Shown here one piece after another: positions 24,160-32,968 of a DNA stretch of 64,000 bases (position 1 is the first letter of the stretch; each line of letters begins with the position of its first letter). Under the pieces are notes generated by a model. That model made no database searches. It saw only the letters and a program-made list of their open reading frames with translations, and was not told the origin of the DNA. The translations under genes were made by a program, and so were the position numbers. The stretch comes from Hydrogenophilus sp. (GTDB lineage: Bacteria > Pseudomonadota > Gammaproteobacteria > Burkholderiales > Rhodocyclaceae): contig JAOAEZ010000002.1 of the NCBI GenBank assembly GCA_026416515.1, positions 90,573 to 154,572 on the forward strand, in the 5' to 3' direction.

Positions 24160-25998
24160 ATGTGCGGGATTGTAGCGGCGGTGCTGCGGGCAGGAGACGT
24201 GGTGCCGTTTCTGTTGGATGGGCTTTCGCGATTGGAATACCGGGGGTACGATTCGGCGGGAATCGCAGTGGTGGGGGAGAAGGGGTTGCGCCGCGAGCGA
24301 GTCGCGGGGCGGGTGGCCGCATTGGCGACAGCGGTGCAGAGAGCAGGATTGAGCGGGAGAGTGGGGATCGCCCATACCCGCTGGGCAACCCACGGGGCCC
24401 CGACCGAGGCGAACGCCCATCCCCATGTGGCAGGGGGGGTGGCGTTGGTCCATAACGGAATCGTGGAGAATGCAGCTGAGTTGCGCGCTGAGCTGACGGC
24501 GAAGGGGGTGGTCTTTGCTTCTGAGACCGATAGCGAGGTGATCGTGCAGGCATTGGCTGCTGCACGGGGAAGCGCTCAGTCACTGCGGGAGACCATGGCC
24601 ACCGTGTTGCCCCGCTTGCAGGGGGCATTGGCAATTGCGGTGATCGTTGCAGAGGATCCCACCCGCTTTTGGTTGGCACGACGAGGGTCGCCGTTGGTGA
24701 TCGGGATCGGCGAGGAGGGTTTCTTCGCGGCTTCCGATCCAGCAGCTTTGGTACCGGTGACCCGCCGGTTGATCTACCTCAGTGAGGGGGATTGGGCAGA
24801 GGTGGCGGCCGATGGGGTGACTATTTGGGATAGAGAGGGGAGAAGGGTCGAGCGAGCGGTGGTGGTGAGCAGTTTGACAGCAGCCGCAGTGGGGTTGAAC
24901 GGCTACCGCCATTTTATGCAGAAGGAGATCTTCGAACAGCCCCAGGCAGTGGCCCAGACGATCGGGTCGGTGGGGGCGGGCGTGCCATTGTCGCCTGCAC
25001 TTTTCGGCGCCGCTGAGGGGTGGTTGCCGCAGGTGGAACGGGTGCGCGTGTTGGCGTGCGGAACCAGTTACCACGCCGGATTGGTGGGCCGTTATTGGTT
25101 GGAAGAGCTGGCAGGAGTGCCGACGACGGTGGAGGTGGCGAGCGAGTACCGCTATCGCCGAAGCGTGGTGGAGCCAAAGACATTGGTGGTGGCTATTTCC
25201 CAGTCGGGGGAGACGGCCGATACATTGGCAGCCGTGAGCCATGCCCAGGCTTTGGGAGAGCAGTGGGTATTGGCGATCTGTAACGTGGCCGAGTCGGCGT
25301 TGACGCGTCTCGCTGGGGCGACTTTTTTAACCCACGCCGGACCCGAGATCGGCGTGGCGTCTACAAAGGCTTTTACTACCCAGTTGGTGGCGTTGGCATT
25401 GTTGGCTTTGGTTTTGGCAAAGGTGCGCGGCCGTTTGCCGAGTGAGGAGGAGCGAGAGCGGGTGGCCGAATTGCGCCATTTGCCATTGGCGATCCAGCAG
25501 GCATTAGGATTGGAGGAGGAGATGCGGGGATGGGCCCTCTCATTGGTTCCATACCGCAGCGCTTTGTATCTGGGGCGGGGGGCCGATTGGCCGATCGCGT
25601 TGGAGGGAGCGTTGAAGTTGAAGGAGGTAAGCTATCTGCATGCGGAGGGATACCCCGCCGGGGAGTTGAAGCATGGACCCTTGGCATTGGTGGATCGAGA
25701 GATGCCAGTGGTGGCGATCGCCGCAGAGGGGGCGTTGATGGATAAGGTGCTGAGTAACTTGGCGGAGGTGCAGGCGCGGGGGGGAGCACTGTTTGTCTTG
25801 GCCGATGGGGGAGCGGCCGAGTCGGTGGCGGCAACGATGAAGGAGATGAGGGTGGTCTCTTTGCCAGAACGGGCGGGCTTTTGGTCACCGGCGGTGCGCG
25901 TGGTGCCCTTGCAACTTTTGGCATACCATACGGCGCTGCTCAAAGGGACCGATGTCGATAAGCCGCGTAATTTGGCGAAGAGCGTAACGGTGGAGTGA
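24160..25998 (+). CDS. glmS: Glucosamine-6-phosphate synthase (glutamine-hydrolysing)
   Basis: The 612-residue enzyme converts fructose-6-phosphate and glutamine to glucosamine-6-phosphate. The nucleophile is Cys2 after Met removal (MCGIVAAV). LSRLEYRGYDSAGIAV and HTRWATHGAP are the amidotransferase signatures, two SIS domains follow (CGTSYHAG and SQSGETADT in the first), and the C-terminus is DKPRNLAKSVTVE, the classical end. I chose the ATG at 24160 because Cys must follow the start. A glmS ribozyme was not found in the 26-base spacer, as expected outside Gram-positives. Confidence 0.97.
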   Translation: MCGIVAAVLRAGDVVPFLLDGLSRLEYRGYDSAGIAVVGEKGLRRERVAGRVAALATAVQRAGLSGRVGIAHTRWATHGAPTEANAHPHVAGGVALVHNGIVENAAELRAELTAKGVVFASETDSEVIVQALAAARGSAQSLRETMATVLPRLQGALAIAVIVAEDPTRFWLARRGSPLVIGIGEEGFFAASDPAALVPVTRRLIYLSEGDWAEVAADGVTIWDREGRRVERAVVVSSLTAAAVGLNGYRHFMQKEIFEQPQAVAQTIGSVGAGVPLSPALFGAAEGWLPQVERVRVLACGTSYHAGLVGRYWLEELAGVPTTVEVASEYRYRRSVVEPKTLVVAISQSGETADTLAAVSHAQALGEQWVLAICNVAESALTRLAGATFLTHAGPEIGVASTKAFTTQLVALALLALVLAKVRGRLPSEEERERVAELRHLPLAIQQALGLEEEMRGWALSLVPYRSALYLGRGADWPIALEGALKLKEVSYLHAEGYPAGELKHGPLALVDREMPVVAIAAEGALMDKVLSNLAEVQARGGALFVLADGGAAESVAATMKEMRVVSLPERAGFWSPAVRVVPLQLLAYHTALLKGTDVDKPRNLAKSVTVE

Positions 25999-26034
25999 GC
26001 GGGCGCGCGAGGGGTCGGTGCGAGGAGGAGAAAT

Positions 26035-26526
26035 ATGGGAGAAGAGCGCGAACGATGGCGACCAGCGCTGACAGTGGCAGGGGTGGTGGAGGAGCAGGGC
26101 CGCTTTTTATTGGTGGAGGAGAGAACCGAGGAGGGAGTCCGGTTGAACCAACCAGCAGGACATGTGGAGGCGGGAGAGTCATTGCTCGAGGCGGTGCGGC
26201 GCGAGGTGTGGGAGGAGACAGGGTTGACCTTCGAGCCGCGAGCGGTGGTGGGGGGATACTTGTGGCAGAAGCCGGGGTCGCCGGTAGCTTACTTGCGCGT
26301 GGCTTTTTCAGGCGTGATCCGCGAGGGGAGAGAATCGGCTACCCCGCTCGATCCCGAGGTGGTGCGGGTGGTTTGGCTGACCCGCGAGGAGGTGGCAGCG
26401 CGCGCTGCAGCCGGAGAAACACGCAGCCCTCTGGTATTGGCGACCATCGATGATTGGCTGAGCGGGCGACGCTTTAGCCTCGATGTGGTCCGGGTGTGGC
26501 GCGAGGGGGTGGGATTGACAGAGTAA
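26035..26526 (+). CDS. Nudix hydrolase, NudJ-like
   Basis: The 163-residue protein carries a complete Nudix box, GHVEAGESLLEAVRREVWEETGL (residues about 42-64; GX5EX7REUXEEXGU), preceded by FLLVEERTEEGVRLNQPAG, which resembles NudJ (YmfB), a thiamine-pyrophosphate and nucleoside phosphatase. The substrate cannot be fixed from sequence. The ATG follows GGAGGAGAA. It lies 36 bases after glmS and is convergent with rplS. Confidence 0.88.
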   Translation: MGEERERWRPALTVAGVVEEQGRFLLVEERTEEGVRLNQPAGHVEAGESLLEAVRREVWEETGLTFEPRAVVGGYLWQKPGSPVAYLRVAFSGVIREGRESATPLDPEVVRVVWLTREEVAARAAAGETRSPLVLATIDDWLSGRRFSLDVVRVWREGVGLTE

Positions 26527-26572
26527 CAGCCGCGGCACGCGGGCGCACCGCTTGCCGCGCGGCACCTCCGCT

Positions 26573-26962
26573 TTAGGAGGAGCGCCCACCTTTTTGTGCT
26601 TTGCTGCCGACGAGCTCTTTAATGCGCGCCGCTTTTCCAGTACGCTGCCGAAGGTAGTAGAGCTTGGCCCGCCGAACGTCGCCGCGCCGTACTACGGTGA
26701 TCGATTCGATGAGCGGGGAGTAGAGTTGAAAGGTGCGCTCTACGCCAACGCCAGAGGAGATTTTGCGGACAATAAAGGAGGAGTTGAGACCGCGGTTGCG
26801 TTTGGCGATGACGATCCCTTCGAAGTTTTGCACGCGCGTGCGGTTGCCTTCGATGACTCGGACCGCAACGCTGACGGTGTCCCCCGCCCGAAAGTCGGGG
26901 ATAGTTTTCCCTTGTGTGAGACGGGTGATCTCTTCTTGTTCAAGCTGCTGTAAGAGGTTCAT
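26573..26962 (-). CDS. rplS: 50S ribosomal protein L19
   Basis: The 129-residue protein matches L19, located at the 30S-50S interface: [15 protein letters not shown] start, [53 protein letters not shown] and the RRAKLYYLR segment. AGGAG lies 9 bases upstream of the chosen ATG at 26962. In most proteobacteria rplS ends an rpsP-rimM-trmD-rplS operon; none of those genes are adjacent here, and the gene has its own promoter-like sequence. Confidence 0.96.
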   Translation of the reverse strand: MNLLQQLEQEEITRLTQGKTIPDFRAGDTVSVAVRVIEGNRTRVQNFEGIVIAKRNRGLNSSFIVRKISSGVGVERTFQLYSPLIESITVVRRGDVRRAKLYYLRQRTGKAARIKELVGSKAQKGGRSS

Positions 26963-26977
26963 GACGATTTCTCCTTC

Positions 26978-26993
26978 GGGTCGAACATGACCC
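26978..26993 (-). promoter_or_regulatory. Small hairpin in the rplS leader
   Basis: In the rplS leader, GGGTC and GACCC (26989-26993 and 26978-26982, read on the minus strand) can form a 5-bp stem with a 6-base loop ending just before the AGGAG ribosome binding site. It could modulate ribosome access, but a stem this short may also be chance. Confidence 0.3.
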
Positions 26994-27022
26994 ATCGCAG
27001 AGGATCAATTGAGGGGAGCGCT

Positions 27023-27051
27023 ATTGTACCGAAAGGGAGAGATGGGCCCAA
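27023..27051 (-). promoter_or_regulatory. Promoter of rplS
   Basis: On the minus strand a -35-like TTGGGC (27046-27051) is separated by 17 bases from a -10 TACAAT (27023-27028). It would place the transcription start about 45-55 bases before the rplS ATG. This is one of the clearest sigma-70-type matches in the window. Confidence 0.5.
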
Positions 27052-27062
27052 GAGGGGGAGCG

Positions 27063-27989
27063 TTAGTAGAGGGAAGGAGCACCAGGGGGACGGGTTTTGA
27101 AGCGGCGGTGAACCCAGTAGTATTGTTCGGGAAGACGACGAATCGCCCGCTCGATTTCGGCGTTCATGCGCGCGGCATCGGCTATTTCGTCGCCGCTGGG
27201 AAAGTCGGACCAGGGAGGAGAGAAGGTGGCGCGGTAGCCCCGACCGGCGGGGAGCATCTCAGCAGTGCAGAGTAGAACGGCAGCACCAGTGAGACGGGCG
27301 AGACGCGAGAGAGCGGTGACGGTGGCCGCAGGAACGCCGAAGAAGGGGACAAAGACGCTCCCCTGCCGACCAAGGTCGAGGTCGGGAAGGTAGTAGAGCG
27401 GATGGCCTTGACGGAGGGCGCGGAGGACGGGACGAACTCCATCTTGCCGGGCGATGAGAAGTTGGTGGCCAAAGCGCGTGCGGCCGTGGAGGAGCCAGCG
27501 GTTGATGAGGGGGTGACGGCGTTGGCGGGAGTAGATGCTGACGAAGTCGGCTTCGAGGGTGAGACGGGTGCCGATGAGGTCAAAGCCGAGAAAGTGAGGG
27601 GCGACGAGGATGAGGGGGTGACGGCGCTTTAGGAGGGGAAGAACGTGTTCGTGCCAACCGTGAAGGGTGACGAGAGCGCGGAGGCGGTGGGGGGGAGAGA
27701 ACCAGGCGATTCCGCGTTCGAGAAGGCTGCGCCCGAGGAGACGAAAGTGCGCGATGAGAAGACGGTGGCGCTCTTGGGGAGGATATTCGGGAAAGCAGAG
27801 GGCAAGGTTGCGGGCGGCGATGGCGCGTCGCCGCCGAGCGAGGCGGTAGAGAAGGAGACCGAGCTGTTCACCAAGAGGCGCTTGAAGGGCGAGGGGAAGA
27901 GGATGGATAAGGGCGACAAGCGCGATAAGCGTGCGCTCGATTTGGGTGAAAAGAAGGTTCCGCCACCAGACGTCTTTGCGGGAGGCCAT
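27063..27989 (-). CDS. LpxL/HtrB-family lipid A acyltransferase (second in the pair)
   Basis: The 308-residue protein belongs to the LpxL/LpxM lysophospholipid acyltransferase family that adds the secondary acyl chains to lipid A at the inner membrane. It has an N-terminal hydrophobic segment (about 17-45), the catalytic HX4D motif in VAPHFLGFDLIG (about residue 132), YYLPDLDLG and a terminal QYYWVHRRFKTRP, the classical family end. Its ATG overlaps the stop of the upstream paralog by one base (TGATG), so the two are coupled. Chain specificity cannot be told from sequence. Confidence 0.88.
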   Translation of the reverse strand: MASRKDVWWRNLLFTQIERTLIALVALIHPLPLALQAPLGEQLGLLLYRLARRRRAIAARNLALCFPEYPPQERHRLLIAHFRLLGRSLLERGIAWFSPPHRLRALVTLHGWHEHVLPLLKRRHPLILVAPHFLGFDLIGTRLTLEADFVSIYSRQRRHPLINRWLLHGRTRFGHQLLIARQDGVRPVLRALRQGHPLYYLPDLDLGRQGSVFVPFFGVPAATVTALSRLARLTGAAVLLCTAEMLPAGRGYRATFSPPWSDFPSGDEIADAARMNAEIERAIRRLPEQYYWVHRRFKTRPPGAPSLY

Positions 27990-28924
27990 CAGGGGAGGGA
28001 GAGGGTGGGGGAGGGAAAAGTTTCGGGAGGGGGGACGCCAGGGGGTGAGCGAAAGCGGGGATAGACCCAGAGGTATTGATGGGGGGCGGAACGTATGAGC
28101 TGCTCGAGGAGGGCGTTGATGCGAACGACGCGCTGGGGAATGGGTTCAGCAGGGGCGAGGAGCGGAGTGAAGTGCAACGCAAAACCGCCGCCCTCAGGAA
28201 GCCGTTCGCCCCAGGCGAGAAAGGAGGAGACCCGCGGTAGGAGCGAGAGGCGGGCAGCGAGGGTCATCGTCCAGACGGGATGGCCGAAAAAGGGGGCCCA
28301 GATGCCGTGGCCAGCTTTCGGGGTTTGGTCGGGGAGAATGCCTACCCCTTCCCCTCGCCGGAGCGCCGCGATGAGGGCACGGACGCCGGCGCGGTCGGCA
28401 GCGGCGAGATGAACGCCACCACGGGCGCGACCGGCGGTGAGGAGAGGGCGAAGGGAGGGGAGACGGGGAGGACGGTAGAGGATGGTAAGAGGAAAGTGAG
28501 CTCCGCCCCAGAGGGCAGTGATCTCAAAGCAGCCGAGGTGCGGGGTGAGAAAAAGGAGTCCAAACCCTTCGCGGCGCGCCGCTTCGACTGCTTCCCAGCC
28601 GTGTACCCGTTGAATGGTACGGAGGACTTCCGCAAGGGGTTGAACCCAGATCCAGAGGGCTTCTATCGCTTGTGTACCCGCTGCGGCGATCGCTTGCCGC
28701 TTGAGAGCGGGGTCGCGGTAACCGGCTAGGGTGAGCGTTTCAGAAAGGGTACGGCGGGTTTTGCGAGAAAGGATCCAGGTGAGCCAGCCGAGGAGGGCGC
28801 CAAGGTGTTGAGCACGCCGCAGGGTGAATGAGGGAAGGAGATGACAGAGAAGGGAGAGGAGAGAGGCCGCCAGACGGTGGCGAAGGGGGATAGCCGGAAG
28901 CGAAGAGGGTCGGATGCGAAACAT
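27989..28924 (-). CDS. LpxL/HtrB-family lipid A acyltransferase (first in the pair)
   Basis: The 311-residue protein is a second lysophospholipid acyltransferase of the LpxL type. It shows a hydrophobic N-terminus, the HX4E motif in LTPHLGCFEITA (about residue 138), GILPDQTPKAGHG and a terminal QYLWVYPRFR. I chose the ATG at 28924 because an in-frame ATG at 28960 overlaps a TATAAT -10 element and cannot be in the transcript. It is followed by its paralog with a one-base overlap. The two are diverged copies, as expected for successive secondary acylation steps. The C-terminal SPPGVPPPETFPSPTLSLP tail is low-complexity. Confidence 0.86.
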   Translation of the reverse strand: MFRIRPSSLPAIPLRHRLAASLLSLLCHLLPSFTLRRAQHLGALLGWLTWILSRKTRRTLSETLTLAGYRDPALKRQAIAAAGTQAIEALWIWVQPLAEVLRTIQRVHGWEAVEAARREGFGLLFLTPHLGCFEITALWGGAHFPLTILYRPPRLPSLRPLLTAGRARGGVHLAAADRAGVRALIAALRRGEGVGILPDQTPKAGHGIWAPFFGHPVWTMTLAARLSLLPRVSSFLAWGERLPEGGGFALHFTPLLAPAEPIPQRVVRINALLEQLIRSAPHQYLWVYPRFRSPPGVPPPETFPSPTLSLP

Positions 28925-28958
28925 CGATGAGGGAAGGGAGGATGTTGAAAAAGATATC

Positions 28959-28964
28959 ATTATA
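28959..28964 (-). promoter_or_regulatory. -10 element (TATAAT) for the acyltransferase pair
   Basis: A perfect TATAAT on the minus strand lies 35 bases upstream of the chosen acyltransferase ATG. No convincing -35 is visible. It sits in the divergent spacer shared with metK. Confidence 0.45.
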
Positions 28965-29041
28965 GCGCGTTGCGAGCTTCCTAAGGTCTAAAGGAGGAGG
29001 GGGCGGGGTGAGTCGTAAGGCTTTCTTTTACCGGTGTGTGG

Positions 29042-29047
29042 TATAAT
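29042..29047 (+). promoter_or_regulatory. -10 element (TATAAT) for metK
   Basis: A perfect TATAAT ends eight bases before the first paired base of the metK leader pseudoknot, so transcription would start almost at the aptamer. No good -35 hexamer is visible at 15-18 bases. It is the only strong -10 match in the metK leader. Confidence 0.55.
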
Positions 29048-29054
29048 GGAAATA

Positions 29055-29110
29055 CCGCCGAGTTAATCCGACAACTTGCGGGGCGGATCTAAATACCGCT
29101 AAAGCGTCGG
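29055..29110 (+). ncRNA. SAM-II-type riboswitch (H-type pseudoknot) upstream of metK
   Basis: The metK leader folds by eye into the SAM-II/SAM-V topology. P1 is CCGCC (29055-29059) with GGCGG (29082-29086). Inside its loop, CCGAC (29068-29072) pairs with GTCGG (29106-29110), and GCGG (29078-29081) pairs with CCGC (29096-29099), making a pseudoknot. The loop carries GAGTTAA and the 3' strand carries TAAATA and GCTAAAG, close to the conserved SAM-II core (GAUUUAA, AAAU, GCUAAA). Known SAM-II aptamers bind S-adenosylmethionine and shut off expression. Here the gene controlled is SAM synthetase itself. The Shine-Dalgarno lies about 52 bases after the aptamer, so an expression platform in between is likely: GCTCC/GGAGC (29113-29117/29131-29135) competes with TCCCCTC/GAGGGGA (29124-29130/29154-29160). 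Confidence 0.72.
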
Positions 29111-29177
29111 CTGCTCCTGCGGGTCCCCTCGGAGCTGCCTGCGCCGGTAGAGAGAGGGGATCGGAAGGGAGTAGCCT

Positions 29178-30341
29178 ATGCGCAGTTTTCTGTTTACCTC
29201 CGAGTCGGTTTCCGAGGGTCATCCCGATAAGGTGGCCGATCAGATTTCCGATGGGGTGCTCGATGCCGTTCTTGTCGAGGATCCCAACGGACGGGTGGCG
29301 TGCGAGACATTGGTGTCTACGGGGCTGGTGGTGATTTCGGGAGAGATCACGACCCACGCCCATGTTAATTACCGCGAGGTCGCCCAGGAGGTGGTGAAGC
29401 GGATCGGCTACGACGATTCAGAGATCGGTTTCGATTACAAGTCGTGCGCGGTGTTGGTGGCGATCAACCGCCAATCCCCCGATATCGCGCAAGGGGTAGA
29501 CCGCGCCCACGACGATCCACTCGATCAGGGAGCGGGGGATCAGGGGTTGATGTTCGGGTATGCGTGCAACGAGACCCCGGCGTTGATGCCGCTGCCAATT
29601 TACTATGCCCACCGCTTGATGGAACGGCAGGCGATGTTGCGCCGGGATGGTCGGTTGCCATGGTTGCGGCCCGACGCTAAAACCCAGCTGACAGTGCGCT
29701 ACGAGGAGAATCGCCCGGTGGCGGTGGATACAGTGGTGCTTTCTACCCAACACCATCCGAGCGTCGATTATGAGACGGTGCGCGAGGCGGTGATCGAGGA
29801 GATCATCAAACCGGTGTTGCCCCCCGAGTTGATTCAGGGGCGCGTGCGCTATTTGATTAACCCAACCGGCCGCTTTGTGGTGGGCGGACCCCATGGGGAT
29901 TGCGGGTTGACAGGACGAAAGGTGATCGTCGATACTTACGGCGGTGCCGCCCGCCACGGCGGAGGGGCATTTAGCGGGAAGGATCCCTCTAAGGTAGATC
30001 GCTCGGCAGCGTACGCTGCGCGTTACGTGGCTAAAAATGTGGTGGCCGCCGGATTGGCGGAGCGCTGCGAGGTGCAAGTGGCTTACGCGATCGGCGTGGC
30101 GCGACCGGTGAGCGTGATGGTCCAGACATTCGGAACAAATAAGATCGCCGAGGAGCGAATCGAGGCACTGGTGAAGGCCCATTTCGATTTGCGACCGCGG
30201 GCGATTATCGAGGCGCTCCATTTGCGCCGTCCGATCTATAGCAAAACGGCGGTCTACGGCCATTTCGGACGCGAGGAGCCCGAGTTTACATGGGAGCGAA
30301 CCGATAAGGCCGCGTTGCTGGCCGCAGAGGCAGGGCTTTAA
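29178..30341 (+). CDS. metK: S-adenosylmethionine synthetase
   Basis: The 387-residue enzyme makes SAM from methionine and ATP. Family signatures are present: [20 protein letters not shown] near the start, [12 protein letters not shown] (about residue 115) and [25 protein letters not shown] (about 255-279). The start has a strong GGAAGGGAG Shine-Dalgarno. The 130-base leader contains a SAM-II-like pseudoknot, so feedback by SAM is likely. It leads a block with ahcY and metF, so synthesis and recycling of SAM are close together. Confidence 0.98.
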   Translation: MRSFLFTSESVSEGHPDKVADQISDGVLDAVLVEDPNGRVACETLVSTGLVVISGEITTHAHVNYREVAQEVVKRIGYDDSEIGFDYKSCAVLVAINRQSPDIAQGVDRAHDDPLDQGAGDQGLMFGYACNETPALMPLPIYYAHRLMERQAMLRRDGRLPWLRPDAKTQLTVRYEENRPVAVDTVVLSTQHHPSVDYETVREAVIEEIIKPVLPPELIQGRVRYLINPTGRFVVGGPHGDCGLTGRKVIVDTYGGAARHGGGAFSGKDPSKVDRSAAYAARYVAKNVVAAGLAERCEVQVAYAIGVARPVSVMVQTFGTNKIAEERIEALVKAHFDLRPRAIIEALHLRRPIYSKTAVYGHFGREEPEFTWERTDKAALLAAEAGL

Positions 30342-30412
30342 CGCTGAGCGCTCGAGCAGAGGGGGGGACGCCGACGGTAAGAAGAAGGGTATGAGGTGAG
30401 CGGGGAGCAGGA

Positions 30413-31504
30413 ATGGAGTGGCAGGCGTGGGCGTTGTTGATCGGCGGATTGGTGGTTTTGTCCTTCGGCGCCGATGGCTTGGTGCGCGGCGCTGCAAAGT
30501 TGGCGATTCGCTTTGGAATTTCTCCGTTGGTGGTGGGGTTAACGATCGTGGCATATGGGACAAGCGCGCCCGAGTTCGCCGTGTCGGTGGGCGCAGCGTA
30601 CCAGGGGAGCGGCGATGTGGCGATCGGAAATGTGGTGGGGTCGAATATCGTCAATGTGTTGATTGCGCTTGGCTTATCTGCAGTGATCGCACCGGTGGCT
30701 GTTCATCTGCAGGTGGTGCGCCAGGAGATGCCGGTGCTGATGGGGGCGACGTTGCTTTTTACGGTGGTATTGTTCGATGGCCGCTTGAGCGGGTGGGACG
30801 GGTTGTTGCTGTTCGCGTTGATCGTGGCATATACGATTTTTGTGATCCGCCAGTCGCGCGCTGCGGGAAGGGAAGAGGAGGCGGAGTTTTTAGAGGAGTT
30901 GCCCAGGAGCACATGGGATAACGCGTTACCGGTGCAGGTGGCATTGATCGGGGGAGGATTGGCGCTGTTGGTGATCGGTTCTAACTGGGCCGTCGACGGG
31001 GCCGTGGCGATCGCGCGCGGATTAGGGGTGAGCGAGTTGGTGGTGGGTTTGACGGTGGTGGCAGTGGGAACGTCGCTGCCCGAGATCGCTACGTCATTGG
31101 TGGCGGTATTCAAAGGGGAGCGCGATTTGGCCGTGGGTAATGTGATCGGTTCCAACCTCTTCAATATCTTGGGAGTGGCGGGGGCGTCGGCATTGGCCGC
31201 CGCGCCGTCGGGAGGAATTCCGATTCCAGCGTCTTTGCTGGCCGTCGATGTGTGGGTGATGGTGGGGGTAACTTTATTGCTGTTGCCTATTTTCTTGGCT
31301 GGCTATTCGGTCGATCGCAGCGAGGGAGCACTGCTGGTGGGATTGTACGTCGCGTATGTGGCTTACTTGGTTTTGGAGGCGACTAACCATGCATGGTTGC
31401 CGTTCTTTCGCGAGGCGGCTCTGCAGGCAGTGTTGCCGTTGTTGATCGCCGCAGTGGTATTGCGATATTTGGTCCATGTGGTGCGTGAGGAAGGGCGCTC
31501 GTAG
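30413..31504 (+). CDS. Calcium/sodium antiporter, CaCA family (YrbG-like)
   Basis: The 363-residue membrane protein has two Na_Ca_ex repeats of about five helices each. The alpha-repeat motifs YGTSAPEFAVS (about residue 48) and AVGTSLPEIATS (about 219) line the ion site, and each is followed by VGNVVGSNIVN or VGNVIGSNLFN. It exchanges sodium or protons for calcium across the inner membrane. It sits between metK and ahcY, where it has no obvious link to the methyl cycle. A charged loop (RAAGREEEAEFLEEL) separates the halves. Confidence 0.93.
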   Translation: MEWQAWALLIGGLVVLSFGADGLVRGAAKLAIRFGISPLVVGLTIVAYGTSAPEFAVSVGAAYQGSGDVAIGNVVGSNIVNVLIALGLSAVIAPVAVHLQVVRQEMPVLMGATLLFTVVLFDGRLSGWDGLLLFALIVAYTIFVIRQSRAAGREEEAEFLEELPRSTWDNALPVQVALIGGGLALLVIGSNWAVDGAVAIARGLGVSELVVGLTVVAVGTSLPEIATSLVAVFKGERDLAVGNVIGSNLFNILGVAGASALAAAPSGGIPIPASLLAVDVWVMVGVTLLLLPIFLAGYSVDRSEGALLVGLYVAYVAYLVLEATNHAWLPFFREAALQAVLPLLIAAVVLRYLVHVVREEGRS

Positions 31505-31531
31505 GCCCCCTAGGAAGAAGGAGATCGGTGT

Positions 31532-32953
31532 ATGAACGCGGTGGTGGAGCAACGTCCCCCTTTTACCGATTGCGCGATCGCCGACCCCGAACTGGCGGCG
31601 TGGGGAAGACGGGAGATCGCACTTGCCGAGAGCGAGATGCCGGCATTGATGGCATTGCGCGAGGAGTTCGCCGCTCAGCAGCCACTCGCCGGCGCACGAA
31701 TCGCGGGGAGCCTACATATGACGGTCGAGACAGCCGTGCTGATCGAGACCTTGGTGGCGTTGGGCGCCGAGGTGCGGTGGGCAAGTTGCAATATCTTTTC
31801 TACCCAAGATCATGCAGCAGCCGCAATCGCGGCGCGGGGAATCCCTGTCTTCGCGAAGAAGGGGGAAAGCTTGGCCGAGTATTGGGATTATACCCACCGC
31901 ATCTTCGAGTGGGGAGAGGGTCGCTACGCCAATATGATCCTCGACGATGGTGGGGATGCGACTTTGTTGCTTCATTTGGGGGCTAAAGCAGAGAGGGATC
32001 GCGGCGTGATCGCCCATCCACGCAACGAGGAGGAGGAGACCCTTTTTGCCCGAATCGCTCAGCAGTTGGCAGTAGATCCTTCTTGGTATTCACGCCGCAT
32101 CGCCGAGATCCGCGGGGTGACCGAGGAGACTACGACGGGGGTACACCGGTTGTACCAAATGCACGAGCGAGGGGAGCTGCGTTTCCCAGCGATCAACGTG
32201 AACGATTCGGTGACGAAGTCGAAGTTCGATAATATCTACGGTTGCCGGGAGTCGCTGATCGATGGGCTGAAACGGGCGACCGATATGATGATCGCCGGGA
32301 AAATCGCCGTGGTGTGCGGCTACGGCGATGTGGGGAAAGGGTCCGCCCAGGCGTTACGAGCTTTGTGCGCGCAGGTGTGGGTGACCGAGATCGATCCGAT
32401 CTGCGCGTTGCAGGCGGCGATGGAGGGATACCGAGTGGTGACAATGGATGAGGCGTGTTCGGTGGCCGATATCTTTGTGACCGCGACCGGTAACATCCAT
32501 GTGATCACCCACGAGCATATGCGGCGAATGAAGAACAACGCTATCGTGTGCAATATCGGCCATTTCGATCATGAGATCGATGTGGCAAGCTTGCGCCAGT
32601 ACCGTTGGGAGCGAATCAAGCCCCAGGTAGACCATGTGATTTTCCCGGATGGAAAACGAATCATCTTGTTAGCGGAGGGACGATTGGTGAATTTGGGATG
32701 CGCGACTGGCCATCCAAGCTTTGTGATGAGTTCGTCGTTCGCTAACCAAGTGTTGGCACAGATCGAGCTTTTCAACCATCCCGAGCGCTATCCGGTGGGG
32801 GTGTACCGCTTGCCAAAGGTGCTCGATGAGAAGGTGGCGCGGTTGCAGTTGCGGCGTTTCAACGCTCAGTTGACCCAGTTGACGCCCGAACAGGCGGCCT
32901 ATATCGGCGTGCCGATCGAGGGACCCTATAAGCCGGACCATTACCGTTATTGA
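31532..32953 (+). CDS. ahcY: S-adenosylhomocysteine hydrolase
   Basis: The 473-residue enzyme splits S-adenosylhomocysteine to adenosine and homocysteine. It shows [15 protein letters not shown], the catalytic region [13 protein letters not shown], the NAD-binding [15 protein letters not shown] and the C-terminal YKPDHYRY, the family end that reaches into the neighbouring NAD site. The length matches the long bacterial form with an insertion. AAGGAGATCG precedes the ATG. Only 27 bases separate it from the antiporter gene, so there is no room for an SAH riboswitch. Confidence 0.98.
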   Translation: MNAVVEQRPPFTDCAIADPELAAWGRREIALAESEMPALMALREEFAAQQPLAGARIAGSLHMTVETAVLIETLVALGAEVRWASCNIFSTQDHAAAAIAARGIPVFAKKGESLAEYWDYTHRIFEWGEGRYANMILDDGGDATLLLHLGAKAERDRGVIAHPRNEEEETLFARIAQQLAVDPSWYSRRIAEIRGVTEETTTGVHRLYQMHERGELRFPAINVNDSVTKSKFDNIYGCRESLIDGLKRATDMMIAGKIAVVCGYGDVGKGSAQALRALCAQVWVTEIDPICALQAAMEGYRVVTMDEACSVADIFVTATGNIHVITHEHMRRMKNNAIVCNIGHFDHEIDVASLRQYRWERIKPQVDHVIFPDGKRIILLAEGRLVNLGCATGHPSFVMSSSFANQVLAQIELFNHPERYPVGVYRLPKVLDEKVARLQLRRFNAQLTQLTPEQAAYIGVPIEGPYKPDHYRY

Positions 32954-32968
32954 GGCGAAGAGCCGCCG

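Noticed and set aside
26527-26572. Bidirectional terminator between the Nudix gene and rplS
   Set aside because: GC-rich inverted elements (GCCGCG and CGCGGC) are present but with no T run on either side, so the call cannot be supported.
31505-31531. SAH riboswitch before ahcY
   Set aside because: Only 27 bases lie between the antiporter stop and ahcY, too short for the aptamer, and no SAH-class core is seen in the end of the antiporter gene.
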